DNA from: Grimontia celer
Lineage (GTDB): Bacteria; Pseudomonadota; Gammaproteobacteria; Enterobacterales; Vibrionaceae
Assembly: GCF_900055185.1 (NCBI RefSeq)
Contig: NZ_FIZX01000002.1
Location: forward strand, 1,120,586 to 1,184,585
Length of the DNA: 64,000 nt
Direction of reading: 5' to 3'
Of the stretch, positions 26,974 through 36,864 are shown piece after piece. Under the pieces are notes generated by a model. The model worked only from the letters and a program-made list of their open reading frames with translations, made no database searches and had not been told where the DNA came from. Every line of letters begins with the position of its first letter. Position 1 is the first letter of the stretch. The translations under genes were made by a program, and so were the position numbers.

Positions 26974-28680
26974 TCAGAACAGGAAGTAACGTTGCGCCAT
27001 CGGCAACACATCAGCGGGCTGACAAACCAGTAATTGACCGTCAGCGCGCACCTCATAGGTTTGAGGATCAACTTCGATCGTCGGTTGCCAATCGTTAAGC
27101 TTCATGTCTTTCTTACGGATGTTTCTGCAGTTTTTCACCGCCACTGCACCACTCTTCAGATCCAGCATTTCCGGTACACCGTTATCAATCGACATCTGAG
27201 ACATAAACAACAGCGAACTCTGCGCTGGGCCAGCACCAAAAGAACCAAACATCGGGCGGTAATGAACAGGCTGAGGCGTTGGAATAGAGCCATTTGGGTC
27301 GCCCATTGGCGCGGTAGCAATTAAACCACCTTTGATCACCAACGACGGTTTCACACCAAAGAAAGCTGGCTTCCAAAGTACCAAATCCGCCAACTTGCCC
27401 TTTTCAATTGAGCCCACTTCATGGGCAACACCATGGGTAATCGCCGGGTTAATGGTGTATTTCGCCACATAACGTTTGATTCGCGCGTTATCGCTATAAC
27501 TGCTGTCGCCTTCCAACGCACCAAACTGTACTTTCATCTTGTGCGCGGTTTGCCAGGTACGAAGGATGACTTCACCGACTCGTCCCATGGCTTGCGAGTC
27601 TGAGGAAATCATCGAAAAAGCGCCCATGTCATGGAGCATGTCTTCCGCTGCAATGGTTTCGCGGCGAATACGGGATTCCGCAAACGCGATGTCTTCGGCG
27701 ATTGAAGGTGAAAGGTGGTGACACACCATCAGCATGTCTAGGTGCTCATCCACCGTGTTAACCGTGTAAGGGCGTGTAGGGTTGGTTGAAGACGGCAACA
27801 CGTTAGCGAGTCCTGCCGCTTTGATGATATCCGGCGCGTGACCACCGCCCGCCCCTTCGGTGTGATAGGTATGTATGACGCGATCGCCAATGGCATTCAG
27901 CGTCGATTCCACAAAGCCACACTCGTTGAGCGTATCGGTATGAATCGCAACCTGAGTATCGGTCACTTCCGCCACGCTTAAACAGCAATCAATCGCTGCT
28001 GGCGTCGAGCCCCAGTCTTCGTGCAGTTTCAAACCACAGGCACCTGCCGCAATTTGCTCGTCCAGCGCATCTGGTAAGCTCGCGTTACCTTTACCCAACA
28101 AACCGAAGTTCATCGGGAACGCATCCAACGATTCGAGCATGCGGTGAATGTTCCAGGGTCCCGGAGTACAAGTTGTCGCATTGGTGCCTGTCGCTGGGCC
28201 AGTGCCGCCACCGATCATGGTAGTCACGCCCGAGGTGAGCGCTTCATCGATTTGCTGCGGGCAGATAAAGTGGATATGAGAATCAATGCCGCCCGCTGTC
28301 AGGATTTGGCCTTCACCCGCCACCACTTCAGTACCTGGGCCAATGATGATATCGACATTGTCCTGAATGTCCGGGTTACCAGCTTTGCCTATACCCGCAA
28401 TGCGACCACCTTTTACCGCCACATCCGCTTTTACGATGCCCCAGTAATCGAGTACCACAACATTGGTGATCACCATGTCCGGCGTTTCGCTGCTCGGGCG
28501 CTGACTTTGTCCCATTCCGTCGCGGATGGTTTTACCGCCGCCGAATTTCACTTCGTCGCCGTAAACCGTGAAGTCTTTTTCCACTTCCAGCCAAAGTTCG
28601 GTGTCGGCCAAACGCACACAGTCGCCTGTGGTTGGACCGAACATTTCTGCATAAGCGCTTCGGGATATTTTCTTACTCAT
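26974..28680 (-). CDS. ureC: Urease alpha subunit UreC
   Basis: UreC is the catalytic subunit that hydrolyses urea at a di-nickel centre. The 568-residue protein has all expected ligands in order: HIHFICPQQ (two His), [12 protein letters not shown] (the Lys that is carbamylated), [29 protein letters not shown] (active-site flap) and [15 protein letters not shown] (Asp). The start at 28680 with AAGGATG upstream gives the family N-terminus [19 protein letters not shown]. It starts 1 bp after ureB. Confidence 0.97.
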   Translation of the reverse strand: MSKKISRSAYAEMFGPTTGDCVRLADTELWLEVEKDFTVYGDEVKFGGGKTIRDGMGQSQRPSSETPDMVITNVVVLDYWGIVKADVAVKGGRIAGIGKAGNPDIQDNVDIIIGPGTEVVAGEGQILTAGGIDSHIHFICPQQIDEALTSGVTTMIGGGTGPATGTNATTCTPGPWNIHRMLESLDAFPMNFGLLGKGNASLPDALDEQIAAGACGLKLHEDWGSTPAAIDCCLSVAEVTDTQVAIHTDTLNECGFVESTLNAIGDRVIHTYHTEGAGGGHAPDIIKAAGLANVLPSSTNPTRPYTVNTVDEHLDMLMVCHHLSPSIAEDIAFAESRIRRETIAAEDMLHDMGAFSMISSDSQAMGRVGEVILRTWQTAHKMKVQFGALEGDSSYSDNARIKRYVAKYTINPAITHGVAHEVGSIEKGKLADLVLWKPAFFGVKPSLVIKGGLIATAPMGDPNGSIPTPQPVHYRPMFGSFGAGPAQSSLLFMSQMSIDNGVPEMLDLKSGAVAVKNCRNIRKKDMKLNDWQPTIEVDPQTYEVRADGQLLVCQPADVLPMAQRYFLF

Positions 28681-28681
28681 C

Positions 28682-29038
28682 TCAATCATCCTTATCGCTG
28701 TTTGAAGTACCATCTATCGGACCCATACAGCGCCCTTGAAAGCCATACACCTCGCGAGAACCCGCGTAAGCCACAAGTTCTACAGAGCGACTTTGACCTG
28801 GTTCGAAACGTACCGCCGTGCCTGAAGGAATGTTGAGGCGAAATCCTTTTGTTATGTTGCGATCAAAAACCAGCGCGTCATTCACTTCGAAAAAGTGATA
28901 GTGAGAGCCGACCTGAACTGGCCTGTCGCCTGTGTTTGCTACATCAACGGAAACGGTTGGACGACCTGCATTGAGTTCGATCTCCCCGTCTGCTGCGCGA
29001 ATTTCACCCGGCGTAAAGGAACCTGTTTTTAGTTTCAT
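28682..29038 (-). CDS. ureB: Urease beta subunit UreB
   Basis: A 118-residue structural subunit. It is identified by ERE-like [70 protein letters not shown] and [17 protein letters not shown]. Separate ureA and ureB genes follow the enterobacterial and Vibrio arrangement rather than the fused Helicobacter type. It lies 9 bp after ureA and 1 bp before ureC. Confidence 0.96.
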   Translation of the reverse strand: MKLKTGSFTPGEIRAADGEIELNAGRPTVSVDVANTGDRPVQVGSHYHFFEVNDALVFDRNITKGFRLNIPSGTAVRFEPGQSRSVELVAYAGSREVYGFQGRCMGPIDGTSNSDKDD

Positions 29039-29047
29039 TTTGGCCTC

Positions 29048-29350
29048 CTACACAATCGGATCGTGAACAGTAACGAGCTTGGTGCCATCAGGGAAAGTCG
29101 CTTCCACCTGCACGTCGTGGATCATCTCTGGCACCCCTTCCATCACGTCATTGACGGTCAGGATAGTGCGCCCGTAATCCATCAACTCCGCCACGGTTCG
29201 ACCGTCTCGCGCACCTTCCATAATGGCGGCACTGATCAAGGCGACAGATTCGGGATAGTTCAGCTTCAAGCCACGTTCTTTGCGTCGCTCGGCAAGTAAC
29301 GCAGCGGTAAATAGCAGCAGCTTGTCCTTTTCTCTCGGGGTTAACTCCAT
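29048..29350 (-). CDS. ureA: Urease gamma subunit UreA
   Basis: A 100-residue subunit of the (ABC)3 urease. It matches [49 protein letters not shown] and [48 protein letters not shown]. The ATG at 29348-29350 follows GAGGAG. An open frame 10 residues longer starts at 29380 but lacks a ribosome site and family residues. Confidence 0.96.
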   Translation of the reverse strand: MELTPREKDKLLLFTAALLAERRKERGLKLNYPESVALISAAIMEGARDGRTVAELMDYGRTILTVNDVMEGVPEMIHDVQVEATFPDGTKLVTVHDPIV

Positions 29351-29392
29351 GTGTTGACTCCTCGCAGTTTTCGCGGTCAATACCGCTATAAA

Positions 29393-30268
29393 TCAAGTAC
29401 GCCAGATTCTGGGAACATCAGGGGTTGTGCCGGTCCAGTGTTTTCGAATTCTTAGCCAGCATTCCGTCAGAATGTGGAACAGGGTTTCTGTGTTTGATGC
29501 CAATGCCCGCACAGCCAGCAAGCCGTCGATATAGGTAATGCCAAGCTCCAGCTCTGTCGGTTTGTCCTGTTCAGCCCACCAGCTTTTAAGCAACTCAGGC
29601 AAAGCCTCTGCGTCCCCATGCACGAACATCGAACCGACAACGGGATAGCCACGAAGCGCCGCGGCAGAGTGTTGTAACGTGGCTGGATTGACGCGCAGGC
29701 GCTCGCAGAGAACGAGCTTGTCGTCGATGGAAATCGTGGTCATTCCATCAATCATGCCTTTATCGAAGGCTTGGTTGGAAACAGGCTGTCCCAGAGTCCA
29801 AATTTCCCAGCCAGCAAAGCGCGCATGAGAGGAAATTTGAATATCAGTACGGGTGACAAGATGGGCATTCGGAAACGCAATGTTTTCCAGCGGCAGCCAC
29901 TCAAGACGGCTGTCTTCACCCACTTTCAGCGATTGGTTTAACGTCGCGACACGACCATCAGAGCGATAAAAACGGGTTGCGCCGGGGGTGGTAATTAATG
30001 CTTCTGCGCCGTCTTTGGCCTCGACAAACACATTCAGGCTATCGCCACCCACCACACCACCCGGCGGATGCAACAAATGGCTATGGCAAACGCCGCCTTC
30101 CGGATACAAAGCGCGCTGCACCGCCAAAGGGCCACGGTGCAGGCAATCACGCAATACCGTTCGGGTACCGTTGTGCTGATAACCGAGGCGAAGCTCCGCT
30201 TCCCATCGGCCGTGAGACTGGGTGTTCAGGACATTGCTTTCATAAACATCAGAGAGCGTTTGTGCCAT
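29393..30268 (-). CDS. ureD: Urease accessory protein UreD
   Basis: UreD (UreH) is the first scaffold bound to apo-urease and forms the nickel tunnel with UreF. The 291-residue protein has GRWEAELRLGYQHNGTRTVLRDCLHRGPLAVQRALYPEGGVCHSHLLHPPGGVVGGDSL near the N-terminus. ALITTPGATRFYRSDG and LEWLPLENIAFPNAH follow, as in the family. It starts 10 bp after urtE, so transporter and urease genes form one transcription unit. Confidence 0.94.
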   Translation of the reverse strand: MAQTLSDVYESNVLNTQSHGRWEAELRLGYQHNGTRTVLRDCLHRGPLAVQRALYPEGGVCHSHLLHPPGGVVGGDSLNVFVEAKDGAEALITTPGATRFYRSDGRVATLNQSLKVGEDSRLEWLPLENIAFPNAHLVTRTDIQISSHARFAGWEIWTLGQPVSNQAFDKGMIDGMTTISIDDKLVLCERLRVNPATLQHSAAALRGYPVVGSMFVHGDAEALPELLKSWWAEQDKPTELELGITYIDGLLAVRALASNTETLFHILTECWLRIRKHWTGTTPDVPRIWRT

Positions 30269-30278
30269 GCAATCACTC

Positions 30279-30974
30279 CTACACCGTCAGATACTGTCGA
30301 ATCAGATCGTCAGAAAGCTCATCCATTTCACCGCTGGCAACGCTTCTTCCGCGATCAAGCAAACAGAATCTATCGCCGACTTTTCGCGCAAATGGCAGCT
30401 TCTGCTCAACAAGAATGACAGTGAGGCCCATCTCCTGATTGAGCTTGCAGATGATGTCGCCAATTTCCTGCACGATGTTTGGCTGAATCCCTTCTGTTGG
30501 CTCATCCAACAGCAACAGTTTGGGGTCGATCACCAAAGCGCGGGCAATTGCCAATTGCTGTTGCTGACCACCGGATAGATCCCCGCCAAAGCGACGCTTC
30601 ATTTCCGCCAGAACAGGGAACAACTCATAGATGTAATCCGGGATTTTCCTGTCGTTCTTCGGGCGAATTGGCAGGCCGATTTCCAGATTTTCCTCGACGG
30701 TTAGTCGTGGGAAGACCTGACGACCCTGCGGTACATAACCCACACCCGCCCGCGGTCTGTCTTCCGCGCGGCGCGGGGCAAGGTCACTACCTTCCATCAG
30801 GATTTGGCCGGTATCAACTTTCAACAGCCCCATGATGCTTTGCAGCAAGGTGGTTTTTCCTACACCATTGCGTCCCATCACCACGGTGCATTGTCCTTTT
30901 GGCGCTTCAATAGAAAGATCCCAGAGTGTCTGACTCTCTCCGTAACGCTGATTTAATCCATTTACTGTCAGCAT
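30279..30974 (-). CDS. urtE: Urea ABC transporter ATP-binding protein UrtE
   Basis: One of two ATPases of the branched-chain-type urea importer. The 231-residue protein has Walker A GRNGVGKTTLLQSI, YVPQGRQVFPRLTVEENLEIGL, signature LSGGQQQQLAIARALV, Walker B LLLLDEPTEGIQP and the switch region VILVEQKLPFA. The LivF-like features plus position between urtD and ureD identify UrtE. It starts 11 bp after urtD. Confidence 0.94.
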   Translation of the reverse strand: MLTVNGLNQRYGESQTLWDLSIEAPKGQCTVVMGRNGVGKTTLLQSIMGLLKVDTGQILMEGSDLAPRRAEDRPRAGVGYVPQGRQVFPRLTVEENLEIGLPIRPKNDRKIPDYIYELFPVLAEMKRRFGGDLSGGQQQQLAIARALVIDPKLLLLDEPTEGIQPNIVQEIGDIICKLNQEMGLTVILVEQKLPFARKVGDRFCLLDRGRSVASGEMDELSDDLIRQYLTV

Positions 30975-30985
30975 TAAGCTCTCTC

Positions 30986-31879
30986 CTATTGGCCCAAGTA
31001 GACTTCGCGAACACGCTGGTCGTCCTGAATCGATTTCATCGACCCTTCTGCCAGCACATGTCCTTGGTGAAGCACGGTCACTGTCGACGCTATACTGCGA
31101 ACAAAATCCATGTCGTGTTCAACCACCATGATCGAATGCTCGCCAGCCAGTGAAAGCAGCAATTCAGCGGTACGATCCATCTCCTGATGCGTCATGCCCG
31201 CTACAGGTTCATCCACCAGCAACAGCTTGGGTTTCTGCATCAGCAACATGCCGATTTCCAGCCACTGTTTCTGGCCATGAGAAAGCTTGCCCGCCAACAT
31301 TCTGGACTGTGTTTCTAAGCCTATTAGTTCGAGCACTCTTTCTATGTCGCATTTCTGCTCACCGGACAAAACGGCGCGGAACAGGTGCCAGGTGGACTTC
31401 TCACCCGCCATGGCGAGCTCAAGGTTTTCCCAAACTGACAGCGCTTCAAATACGGTAGGTTTCTGGAATTTACGGCCAATGCCCGCATTGGCAATTTCCG
31501 CTTCATCCATCTTGAGCAGGTTCAATTGCTGACCGAGCCAAACATCGCCCACATCCGGTCTCGTCTTCCCTGTGATGATGTCCATCATGGTGGTTTTACC
31601 CGCTCCATTTGGACCGATAATGCAGCGCAGTTCGCCCTCTTTGATATACAGGTTCAAATCGTTAATCGCTTTGAAGCCATCGAAAGACACCGACACCCCT
31701 TCGACGTAAAGCAACATGCCGTTTTTTACGTCAACTTTTGGGTTGTATTGAGGCTTTAGGAAGCTGAATACCTGATCACGTCGGGTGATTTCATTCAGCA
31801 GCTCCGCCGTAGGATTGGTTTCAGGCAGTTGTTCTTTTTGGTGGTTCATGCCTTCTGCCACCAGCGTTCTCGACATCAT
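30986..31879 (-). CDS. urtD: Urea ABC transporter ATP-binding protein UrtD
   Basis: The LivG-like ATPase of the urea importer, 297 residues. Walker A is GPNGAGKTTMMDIITG, the signature LSHGQKQWLEIGMLL and Walker B LLLVDEPVAGM; the switch is MVVEHDMDFV. An N-terminal extension of about 50 residues precedes the ATPase core and is variable in this family. The start overlaps the urtC stop as ATGA. A second ATG follows directly, so the start could be one codon later. Confidence 0.94.
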   Translation of the reverse strand: MMSRTLVAEGMNHQKEQLPETNPTAELLNEITRRDQVFSFLKPQYNPKVDVKNGMLLYVEGVSVSFDGFKAINDLNLYIKEGELRCIIGPNGAGKTTMMDIITGKTRPDVGDVWLGQQLNLLKMDEAEIANAGIGRKFQKPTVFEALSVWENLELAMAGEKSTWHLFRAVLSGEQKCDIERVLELIGLETQSRMLAGKLSHGQKQWLEIGMLLMQKPKLLLVDEPVAGMTHQEMDRTAELLLSLAGEHSIMVVEHDMDFVRSIASTVTVLHQGHVLAEGSMKSIQDDQRVREVYLGQ

Positions 31880-32955
31880 GCGTTTGCCTCCTTGCGAAAC
31901 AGTCCACTTACGCCTTTTGGCAGATACAAGGTGGCGAGGACAAACAGCGCACCCAAAGCAAACAGCCAGACTTCTGGAAATTCAACCGTGAACCAGCTTT
32001 TCGCATAGTTCACCAACACGGCACCAATGACAGCACCGTAAAGGGTTGCACGACCACCCAGTGCCACCCAGACCACAATTTCAATAGAGATTAAAGGTGC
32101 AAATTCACCCGGGTTGATAATGCCTACCTGAGGTACATACAGAGCACCGGCAACACCAGCGATGGCAGCAGAGAGGACAAACAACCAGAGCTTGCTATTC
32201 TCAACACGATACCCAACAAAGCGGGCTCGGGATTCCGCATCACGAATCGCTATCGTCAGCGCACCTAATCGGCTCACAACCACCGCGCGGCAAAGTAAGT
32301 AAGCCAGCATTAGCGCGACCACGGTCGCAGTAAACAGACCAATTCGGGTGGCATCGCTTTGGAGACTAAAGCCGAGAATGTCTTTGAAATCCGTCAGACC
32401 ATTGTTGCCGCCAAACCCCATTTCATTGCGGAAGAAAGCCAGCATCAAAGCAAACGTCATGGCTTGCGTCATGATGGAGAGATAAACACCGGATACGCGG
32501 GAGCGAAACGCCAGCCAGCCGAACACAAAGGCCAACAGACCGGGCACAGCAACAGCCATCAAACAGGCAAACCAGAATTGGTCGAAACCGAACCAGAACC
32601 ACGGTAATTCCTGCCAGTTTAGGAACACCATAAAGTCAGGCAGTTCTGGGTTACCGTAAACGCCACGATCACCAATCTGGCGCATCAGGTACATACCCAT
32701 GGCGTAACCGCCGAGTGCGAAGAACGCACCGTGGCCCAGACTCAAAATACCGAGATAGCCCCAGACCAAATCCACGGAAAGCGCGAGAATGGCAAAGCAG
32801 AGATATTTTCCGAGTAGAGAAACGGTATAGGTTTCGAGGTGAAAAATGCTGCCCGCTGGTACCACTAGGTTCAGGATAGGCACCAGAAAACCAATGCCCA
32901 GCAGCACCACAATCATCATGACCGTTGAGCGGTCGAAAAGAGATTTAGTAACCAT
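31876..32955 (-). CDS. urtC: Urea ABC transporter permease UrtC
   Basis: A LivM-like permease of 359 residues with about eight to ten hydrophobic segments. Family features include CFAILALSVDLVWGYLGILSLGHGAFFALGGYAMGMYLM, the insertion of aromatic residues near FDQFWFACLMAVAVPGLLAF, AIRDAESRARFVGYRVENSKLWLFVLSAAIAGVAGALY and the C-terminal TLYLPKGVSGLF. The start follows the urtB stop with no gap (TAA then ATG). Confidence 0.94.
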   Translation of the reverse strand: MVTKSLFDRSTVMMIVVLLGIGFLVPILNLVVPAGSIFHLETYTVSLLGKYLCFAILALSVDLVWGYLGILSLGHGAFFALGGYAMGMYLMRQIGDRGVYGNPELPDFMVFLNWQELPWFWFGFDQFWFACLMAVAVPGLLAFVFGWLAFRSRVSGVYLSIMTQAMTFALMLAFFRNEMGFGGNNGLTDFKDILGFSLQSDATRIGLFTATVVALMLAYLLCRAVVVSRLGALTIAIRDAESRARFVGYRVENSKLWLFVLSAAIAGVAGALYVPQVGIINPGEFAPLISIEIVVWVALGGRATLYGAVIGAVLVNYAKSWFTVEFPEVWLFALGALFVLATLYLPKGVSGLFRKEANA

Positions 32956-34620
32956 TTAGTTGTCCTCCGCCATGCGTCCACGTTGCGGGAACAAACCTTT
33001 AGGACGTTTCTGAATAAAGAGGATGATGAACACAAGAACGAGGATCTTCGCCAATACTGCGCCCGCCCAAGGTTCCAAGACTTTGTTGAACACGCCGAGG
33101 CTCAAGCCTGCAGCGAGCGTTCCCCATAGGTTTCCAACACCACCGAAGACCACCACCATGAAAGAATCGATGATGTAAGCCTGACCCATGTTCGGCCCCA
33201 CATTGGTGAGCTGAGAAAGCGCCACGCCCGCCACACCGGCGATACCAGAGCCCAAACCAAATGTCGCCATGTCTACCCATTCTGAACGCACACCCATCGC
33301 GCGCGCCATTGCACGGTTTTGCGACACGGCGCGAACCTGCAAGCCCAGCGGCGTGCGTTTCAAAATGAACAGGAGCGCAAAGAAGACAATCAGACAGAAC
33401 ACCATGATGTACATACGACTGGCCGTCAGCTCTAGCATTGGCGTGACTTCAATCATGCCGCTCATAAAATCAGGCGTACTGACGGAACGGTTGAGCGGCG
33501 AGAAGATACTACGCACGGCTTGTTGCAGAATCAGGCTGATACCGAATGTCGCCAGCAGGGTTTCCAATGGTCGACCGTAAAGATGTCGAATCACCGAACG
33601 TTCAATCGCCATGCCTACCAAACCGGAAACCACAAAGGCGCACGGAATAGAAAGCAGCAGCGCCATGCCGGTTTGCGCAGGGAAAAGTTGTTGCAGCACA
33701 TAGGTGGTGTATGCGCCTATCATGATCAGCTCGCCGTGTGCCATGTTAATCACACCCATCACACCAAACGTGATGGCAAGGCCAATCCCGGCGAGCACTA
33801 ATACTGAACCCAGGCTTAAACCGAAATACAGGGTTTGGGCGGCGTTCACTACACGCTGACTTTGTTCGTATTCAGCGATTGCCTTATCCAGTGCCGCGAT
33901 GGTTTCAACATCATCACTCTTCACTTTCGTCCTTGCTGCTTGCAGCGCATCAAAAGCTTCAGGCAAACCAACGCCAGACAGGAATGCAATGGCTTCCATG
34001 GCCTGCTTTGGCTCGCTGCCTTCTGTCACTGCGTAAACAGAAACCGCCGTCGAGAGATATTTTTTAGTGACAGTGTCACTCTCATCATCACGTATCGAAA
34101 CGATGGCAGGCAGTAAAGAGGCATCAAGCTCTCCAATCATGCGCCTAGCCGCGGTTTGTCGGGTTTCTGCATCGGCACTGGATAGCGCGGCTGTCGCCAT
34201 GGCGGTCTTTATCTGACTGCGGATTTTGTTATTGATGGTCACCGCACGGTACTGGCGCTTCTTTTCCACCGTTACAATGTCGCCAGAGAGGATATTGGTC
34301 AGCTCGCTGCCTTTCGCCAATGGCGGCTCGGCAAGATACCAAATGGATTTGGCTTTCTTGTCGTAAACCACCTGCTTGTTCAGCAAGCCTTCGAGAAGTT
34401 GCGTATTTGAAATATCAGATGACTCTGACAGGTCAGCGGATGCAATAAATGCGATCGCTGCTTCTTTATCTTTGAATGATTTGCCTGCAAGTGCGCTTGC
34501 GGCTTCTGACATCTCCGAAATGTCGGCATTCGCCTGTGCTGTTATCAGCGCCCCACTCATTAAAACAAGGACACGGCTTAACCACAGCAGACGATTCATT
34601 ATTGCTGTCAAACGAAACAT
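32956..34620 (-). CDS. urtB: Urea ABC transporter permease UrtB with periplasmic N-terminal domain
   Basis: A 554-residue LivH-like permease. Residues 1-30 are a signal or membrane segment. Residues about 30-255 form a periplasmic helical region seen in proteobacterial UrtB. The permease core starts near [44 protein letters not shown] and includes [17 protein letters not shown] and [35 protein letters not shown]. The start at 34620 has AAGGA 8 bases upstream; the open frame to 34665 is less likely. It follows urtA across a 136-bp gap. Confidence 0.93.
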   Translation of the reverse strand: [554 protein letters not shown]

Positions 34621-34710
34621 GAATCGATCCTTCGAAAAAGTCCTGCCAGTGCGGTTCAGATGCAAGGAGACGGCACCGCAAGGGCAGGTAAACTGGAAGT
34701 AATCTTGCGG

Positions 34711-34732
34711 GCGGGAGTCTCTCCGGACTCCC
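34711..34732 (-). repeat. Hairpin between urtA and urtB
   Basis: GGGAGTC / GACTCCC with a 6-base loop in the 136-bp urtA-urtB gap and no T-run. Such stems often stabilise the abundant binding-protein mRNA relative to downstream genes; that role is inference. Confidence 0.55.
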
Positions 34733-34756
34733 TACCCTGATTGATGAGGTTAAAAC

Positions 34757-36052
34757 TTATTCAGCAACACCTGAGCATTGGCCCGTGGTGACATTGAAGC
34801 TGCCGCAAGACATTGGCTTCAGCCAGCTTGCAAACAGATCTTTTGAACCAGTCAGGTAATCAGACCAAGCATCACCCGCGACGACATCTGGGGTTTCCCA
34901 CACTGTCACGAACTGGCCGTCGTCCTGAATCTCACCAATCAATACAGGTTTAGTGATGTGGTGGTTAGGCATCATGGTCGCGAAACCGCCAGTCAGGTTC
35001 GGTACAGTCACACCAATGATCGATTCCTGAACGGCTTCAGATTCTGTAGTGCCTGCTTTCTCAACGGCTTTCGCCCACATGTTAAAGCCAAGGTAAGTGG
35101 CTTCCATTGGGTCGTTAGTCACGCGCTTGTCGTCTTTGATGTAGGCATGCCACTTCTCAACGAACTCGTCGTTGGTGTCAGTTTCAACACTCATGAAGTA
35201 GTTCCATGCGGCCAGGTGGCCTACCAGCGCAGAAGTATCCATACCAGACAGCTCTTCTTCACCGACTGAGAACGCCACGACAGGAATGTCTTCCGCTTCT
35301 ACGCCCTGAGCAGCAAGCTCTTTGTAGAAAGGCACGTTGGCGTCACCGTTAATGGTAGAAACCACTGCGGTTTTCTTACCGGCAGCGCCAAATTTCTTGA
35401 TGTCAGCAACGATGGACTGCCAATCAGAGTGACCAAATGGGGTGTAATTGATCATGATGTCTTCTTTAGCGACACCACTATCGATCAAATAGGCTTCGAG
35501 GATCTTGTTGGTCGTACGTGGGTAAACATAGTCAGTACCTGCCAATACCCAGCGCTCAACGCCAAGGTCTTTTTTCAGGTAGTCAACTGCAGGAATTGCC
35601 TGTTGGTTAGGCGCAGCGCCGGTGTAGAACACATTTTTTGAAGACTCTTCACCTTCATACTGAACCGGATAAAACAGCAGGCTGTTAAGCTCCTCAAACA
35701 CTGGCAACACTGACTTACGTGAGACCGATGTCCAGCAGCCGAACACCACGTCTACTTCCTCTTTTTCGATCAGTTCGCGTGCTTTCTCTGCAAACAGCGG
35801 CCAGTTTGAAGCTGGGTCAACCACAACAGCTTCCAGCTTCTTGCCAAGCAAGCCGCCTTTCTTGTTTTGCTCGTCCACCATCATCAACACAGTATCTTTC
35901 AATGTGGTTTCACTGATCGCCATCGTCCCGGACAGTGAGTGAAGCACACCGACTTTGATGGTGTCTTCCTCAGCAAGCACTTGGAACGACATTCCAGCGC
36001 CTGCGAGTGCAACTGCGCTTACCCAATTTAATGCAAACTTCTTCCCTTTCAT
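34757..36052 (-). CDS. urtA: Urea ABC transporter substrate-binding protein UrtA
   Basis: The periplasmic urea receptor, 431 residues with a signal peptide (MKGKKFALNWVSAVALAGAGMSFQVLA). The mature protein has DTIKVGVLHSLSGTMAISETTLKDTVLMMVDEQNKKGGLLGKKLEAVVVDPASNWPLFAEKARELI, FGCWTSVSRKSVLPVFEELNSLLFYPVQYEGEESS and the late DPMEATYLGFNMWAKAVEKAGT. These are characteristic of UrtA rather than amino-acid receptors. AAGGAG lies 8 bases before the start. It heads the block urtABCDE-ureDABCE-63aa-FG and has a sigma-54 promoter. Confidence 0.95.
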   Translation of the reverse strand: MKGKKFALNWVSAVALAGAGMSFQVLAEEDTIKVGVLHSLSGTMAISETTLKDTVLMMVDEQNKKGGLLGKKLEAVVVDPASNWPLFAEKARELIEKEEVDVVFGCWTSVSRKSVLPVFEELNSLLFYPVQYEGEESSKNVFYTGAAPNQQAIPAVDYLKKDLGVERWVLAGTDYVYPRTTNKILEAYLIDSGVAKEDIMINYTPFGHSDWQSIVADIKKFGAAGKKTAVVSTINGDANVPFYKELAAQGVEAEDIPVVAFSVGEEELSGMDTSALVGHLAAWNYFMSVETDTNDEFVEKWHAYIKDDKRVTNDPMEATYLGFNMWAKAVEKAGTTESEAVQESIIGVTVPNLTGGFATMMPNHHITKPVLIGEIQDDGQFVTVWETPDVVAGDAWSDYLTGSKDLFASWLKPMSCGSFNVTTGQCSGVAE

Positions 36053-36088
36053 TGCAAAAGCTCCTTTTGAGTATCTGGAAAAGCTTTG

Positions 36089-36104
36089 AGCAAAAGCCTT
36101 GCCA
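36089..36104 (-). promoter_or_regulatory. Sigma-54 promoter of the urt-ure operon
   Basis: The minus strand reads TGGCAAG-GCTT-TTGCT. The GG and GC dinucleotides are separated by exactly 10 bases, as required for the -24/-12 elements. Transcription would start near 36078, giving a leader of about 26 bases with the ribosome site in place. Confidence 0.78.
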
Positions 36105-36203
36105 CAAGGGAGGTATCACTCGCAATAAAAATGCAATCTAATGAATTAAATGGGATTTTTTACGGAGCAATAGACGCTATAAACCAAGAGGAAAAAATCC
36201 GGT

Positions 36204-36220
36204 TGCGTAAGTTTGGTGCA
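36204..36220. promoter_or_regulatory. NtrC-like enhancer site 1
   Basis: TGCGTAAGTTTGGTGCA matches the NtrC consensus TGCACCA-N3-TGGTGCA at 11 of 14 positions, with a perfect right half. It is centred about 134 bp upstream of the predicted start of transcription. Confidence 0.65.
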
Positions 36221-36235
36221 TGGAAACCCGGCTAT

Positions 36236-36252
36236 CGCACCATATTAGTCAT
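36236..36252. promoter_or_regulatory. NtrC-like enhancer site 2
   Basis: A weaker site with a nearly perfect left half (GCACCA, 9 of 14 overall). Its centre is 32 bp from site 1, about three DNA turns, the same spacing as the paired NtrC sites of E. coli glnA. Confidence 0.5.
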
Positions 36253-36376
36253 TTCTTAGTAAGGGCGTTGTTCATGCACTTATATGGAGCATCGTGCGGT
36301 TAAAGAAGGAGAGATCAATCCGGACAAACTATGCTTACGTAGTGGTACACATGTTCTTGCAGGAAGGGCGTGTATA

Positions 36377-36823
36377 ATGAAACATCTAACTTGCTTCTGG
36401 CTGGTCGCTACTGGGCTGATGTTTAGCACAACTGCTGCAGCCTATCCGATTTACGGGCTGATTGAACCCCATCGGACACTGATCTATTTTTCAAAGGGAT
36501 TCGACGATGATGTCGCGACTTTTGAACGCCAGCTGTTAGTTTACCGCTGCCAGATTGATGACAGAGACCTCCATACCCTCATTCTGGACATGAACGACCT
36601 TTCTGATTCCAGCGGCCTTTTCTCTTCGCAGGAAATCATCAAACTAATGAATAAATACCGCATAAAAAACAGCGAGCATACCGCCGTTTTAATCGGTAAA
36701 GATGGCACCGAAAAAGCGCGCTGGCGTCAGGGCTTCGATATCAATGAGATGGTGCAGATTATTGATGAGATGCCCATGCGGCAGGCGGAGATAAGGGAAC
36801 GAGGGTTGAGGTGCAGTATATAA
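36377..36823 (+). CDS. Secreted DUF4174 protein
   Basis: A 148-residue protein with a signal peptide (MKHLTCFWLVATGLMFSTTAAA). A thioredoxin-like DUF4174 domain follows: RTLIYFSKGFDDDVATFERQLL, LHTLILDMNDL, HTAVLIGKDGTEKARWRQGFDINEMVQIIDEMPMRQAE. The closing pattern is characteristic of the family. A CxxC motif is absent, so redox activity is unlikely. The function is unknown. The start at 36377 is chosen for the signal peptide; the frame is open from 36284. It ends at a bidirectional terminator. Confidence 0.8.
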   Translation: MKHLTCFWLVATGLMFSTTAAAYPIYGLIEPHRTLIYFSKGFDDDVATFERQLLVYRCQIDDRDLHTLILDMNDLSDSSGLFSSQEIIKLMNKYRIKNSEHTAVLIGKDGTEKARWRQGFDINEMVQIIDEMPMRQAEIRERGLRCSI

Positions 36824-36837
36824 GGTCAGCATGATGA

Positions 36838-36864
36838 CAAAAAAGGGGCAATCAGCCCCTTTTT
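36838..36864. terminator. Bidirectional terminator between the DUF4174 gene and phhB
   Basis: AAAAGGGGC / GCCCCTTTT with an AATCA loop, flanked by A- and T-runs. Confidence 0.88.
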
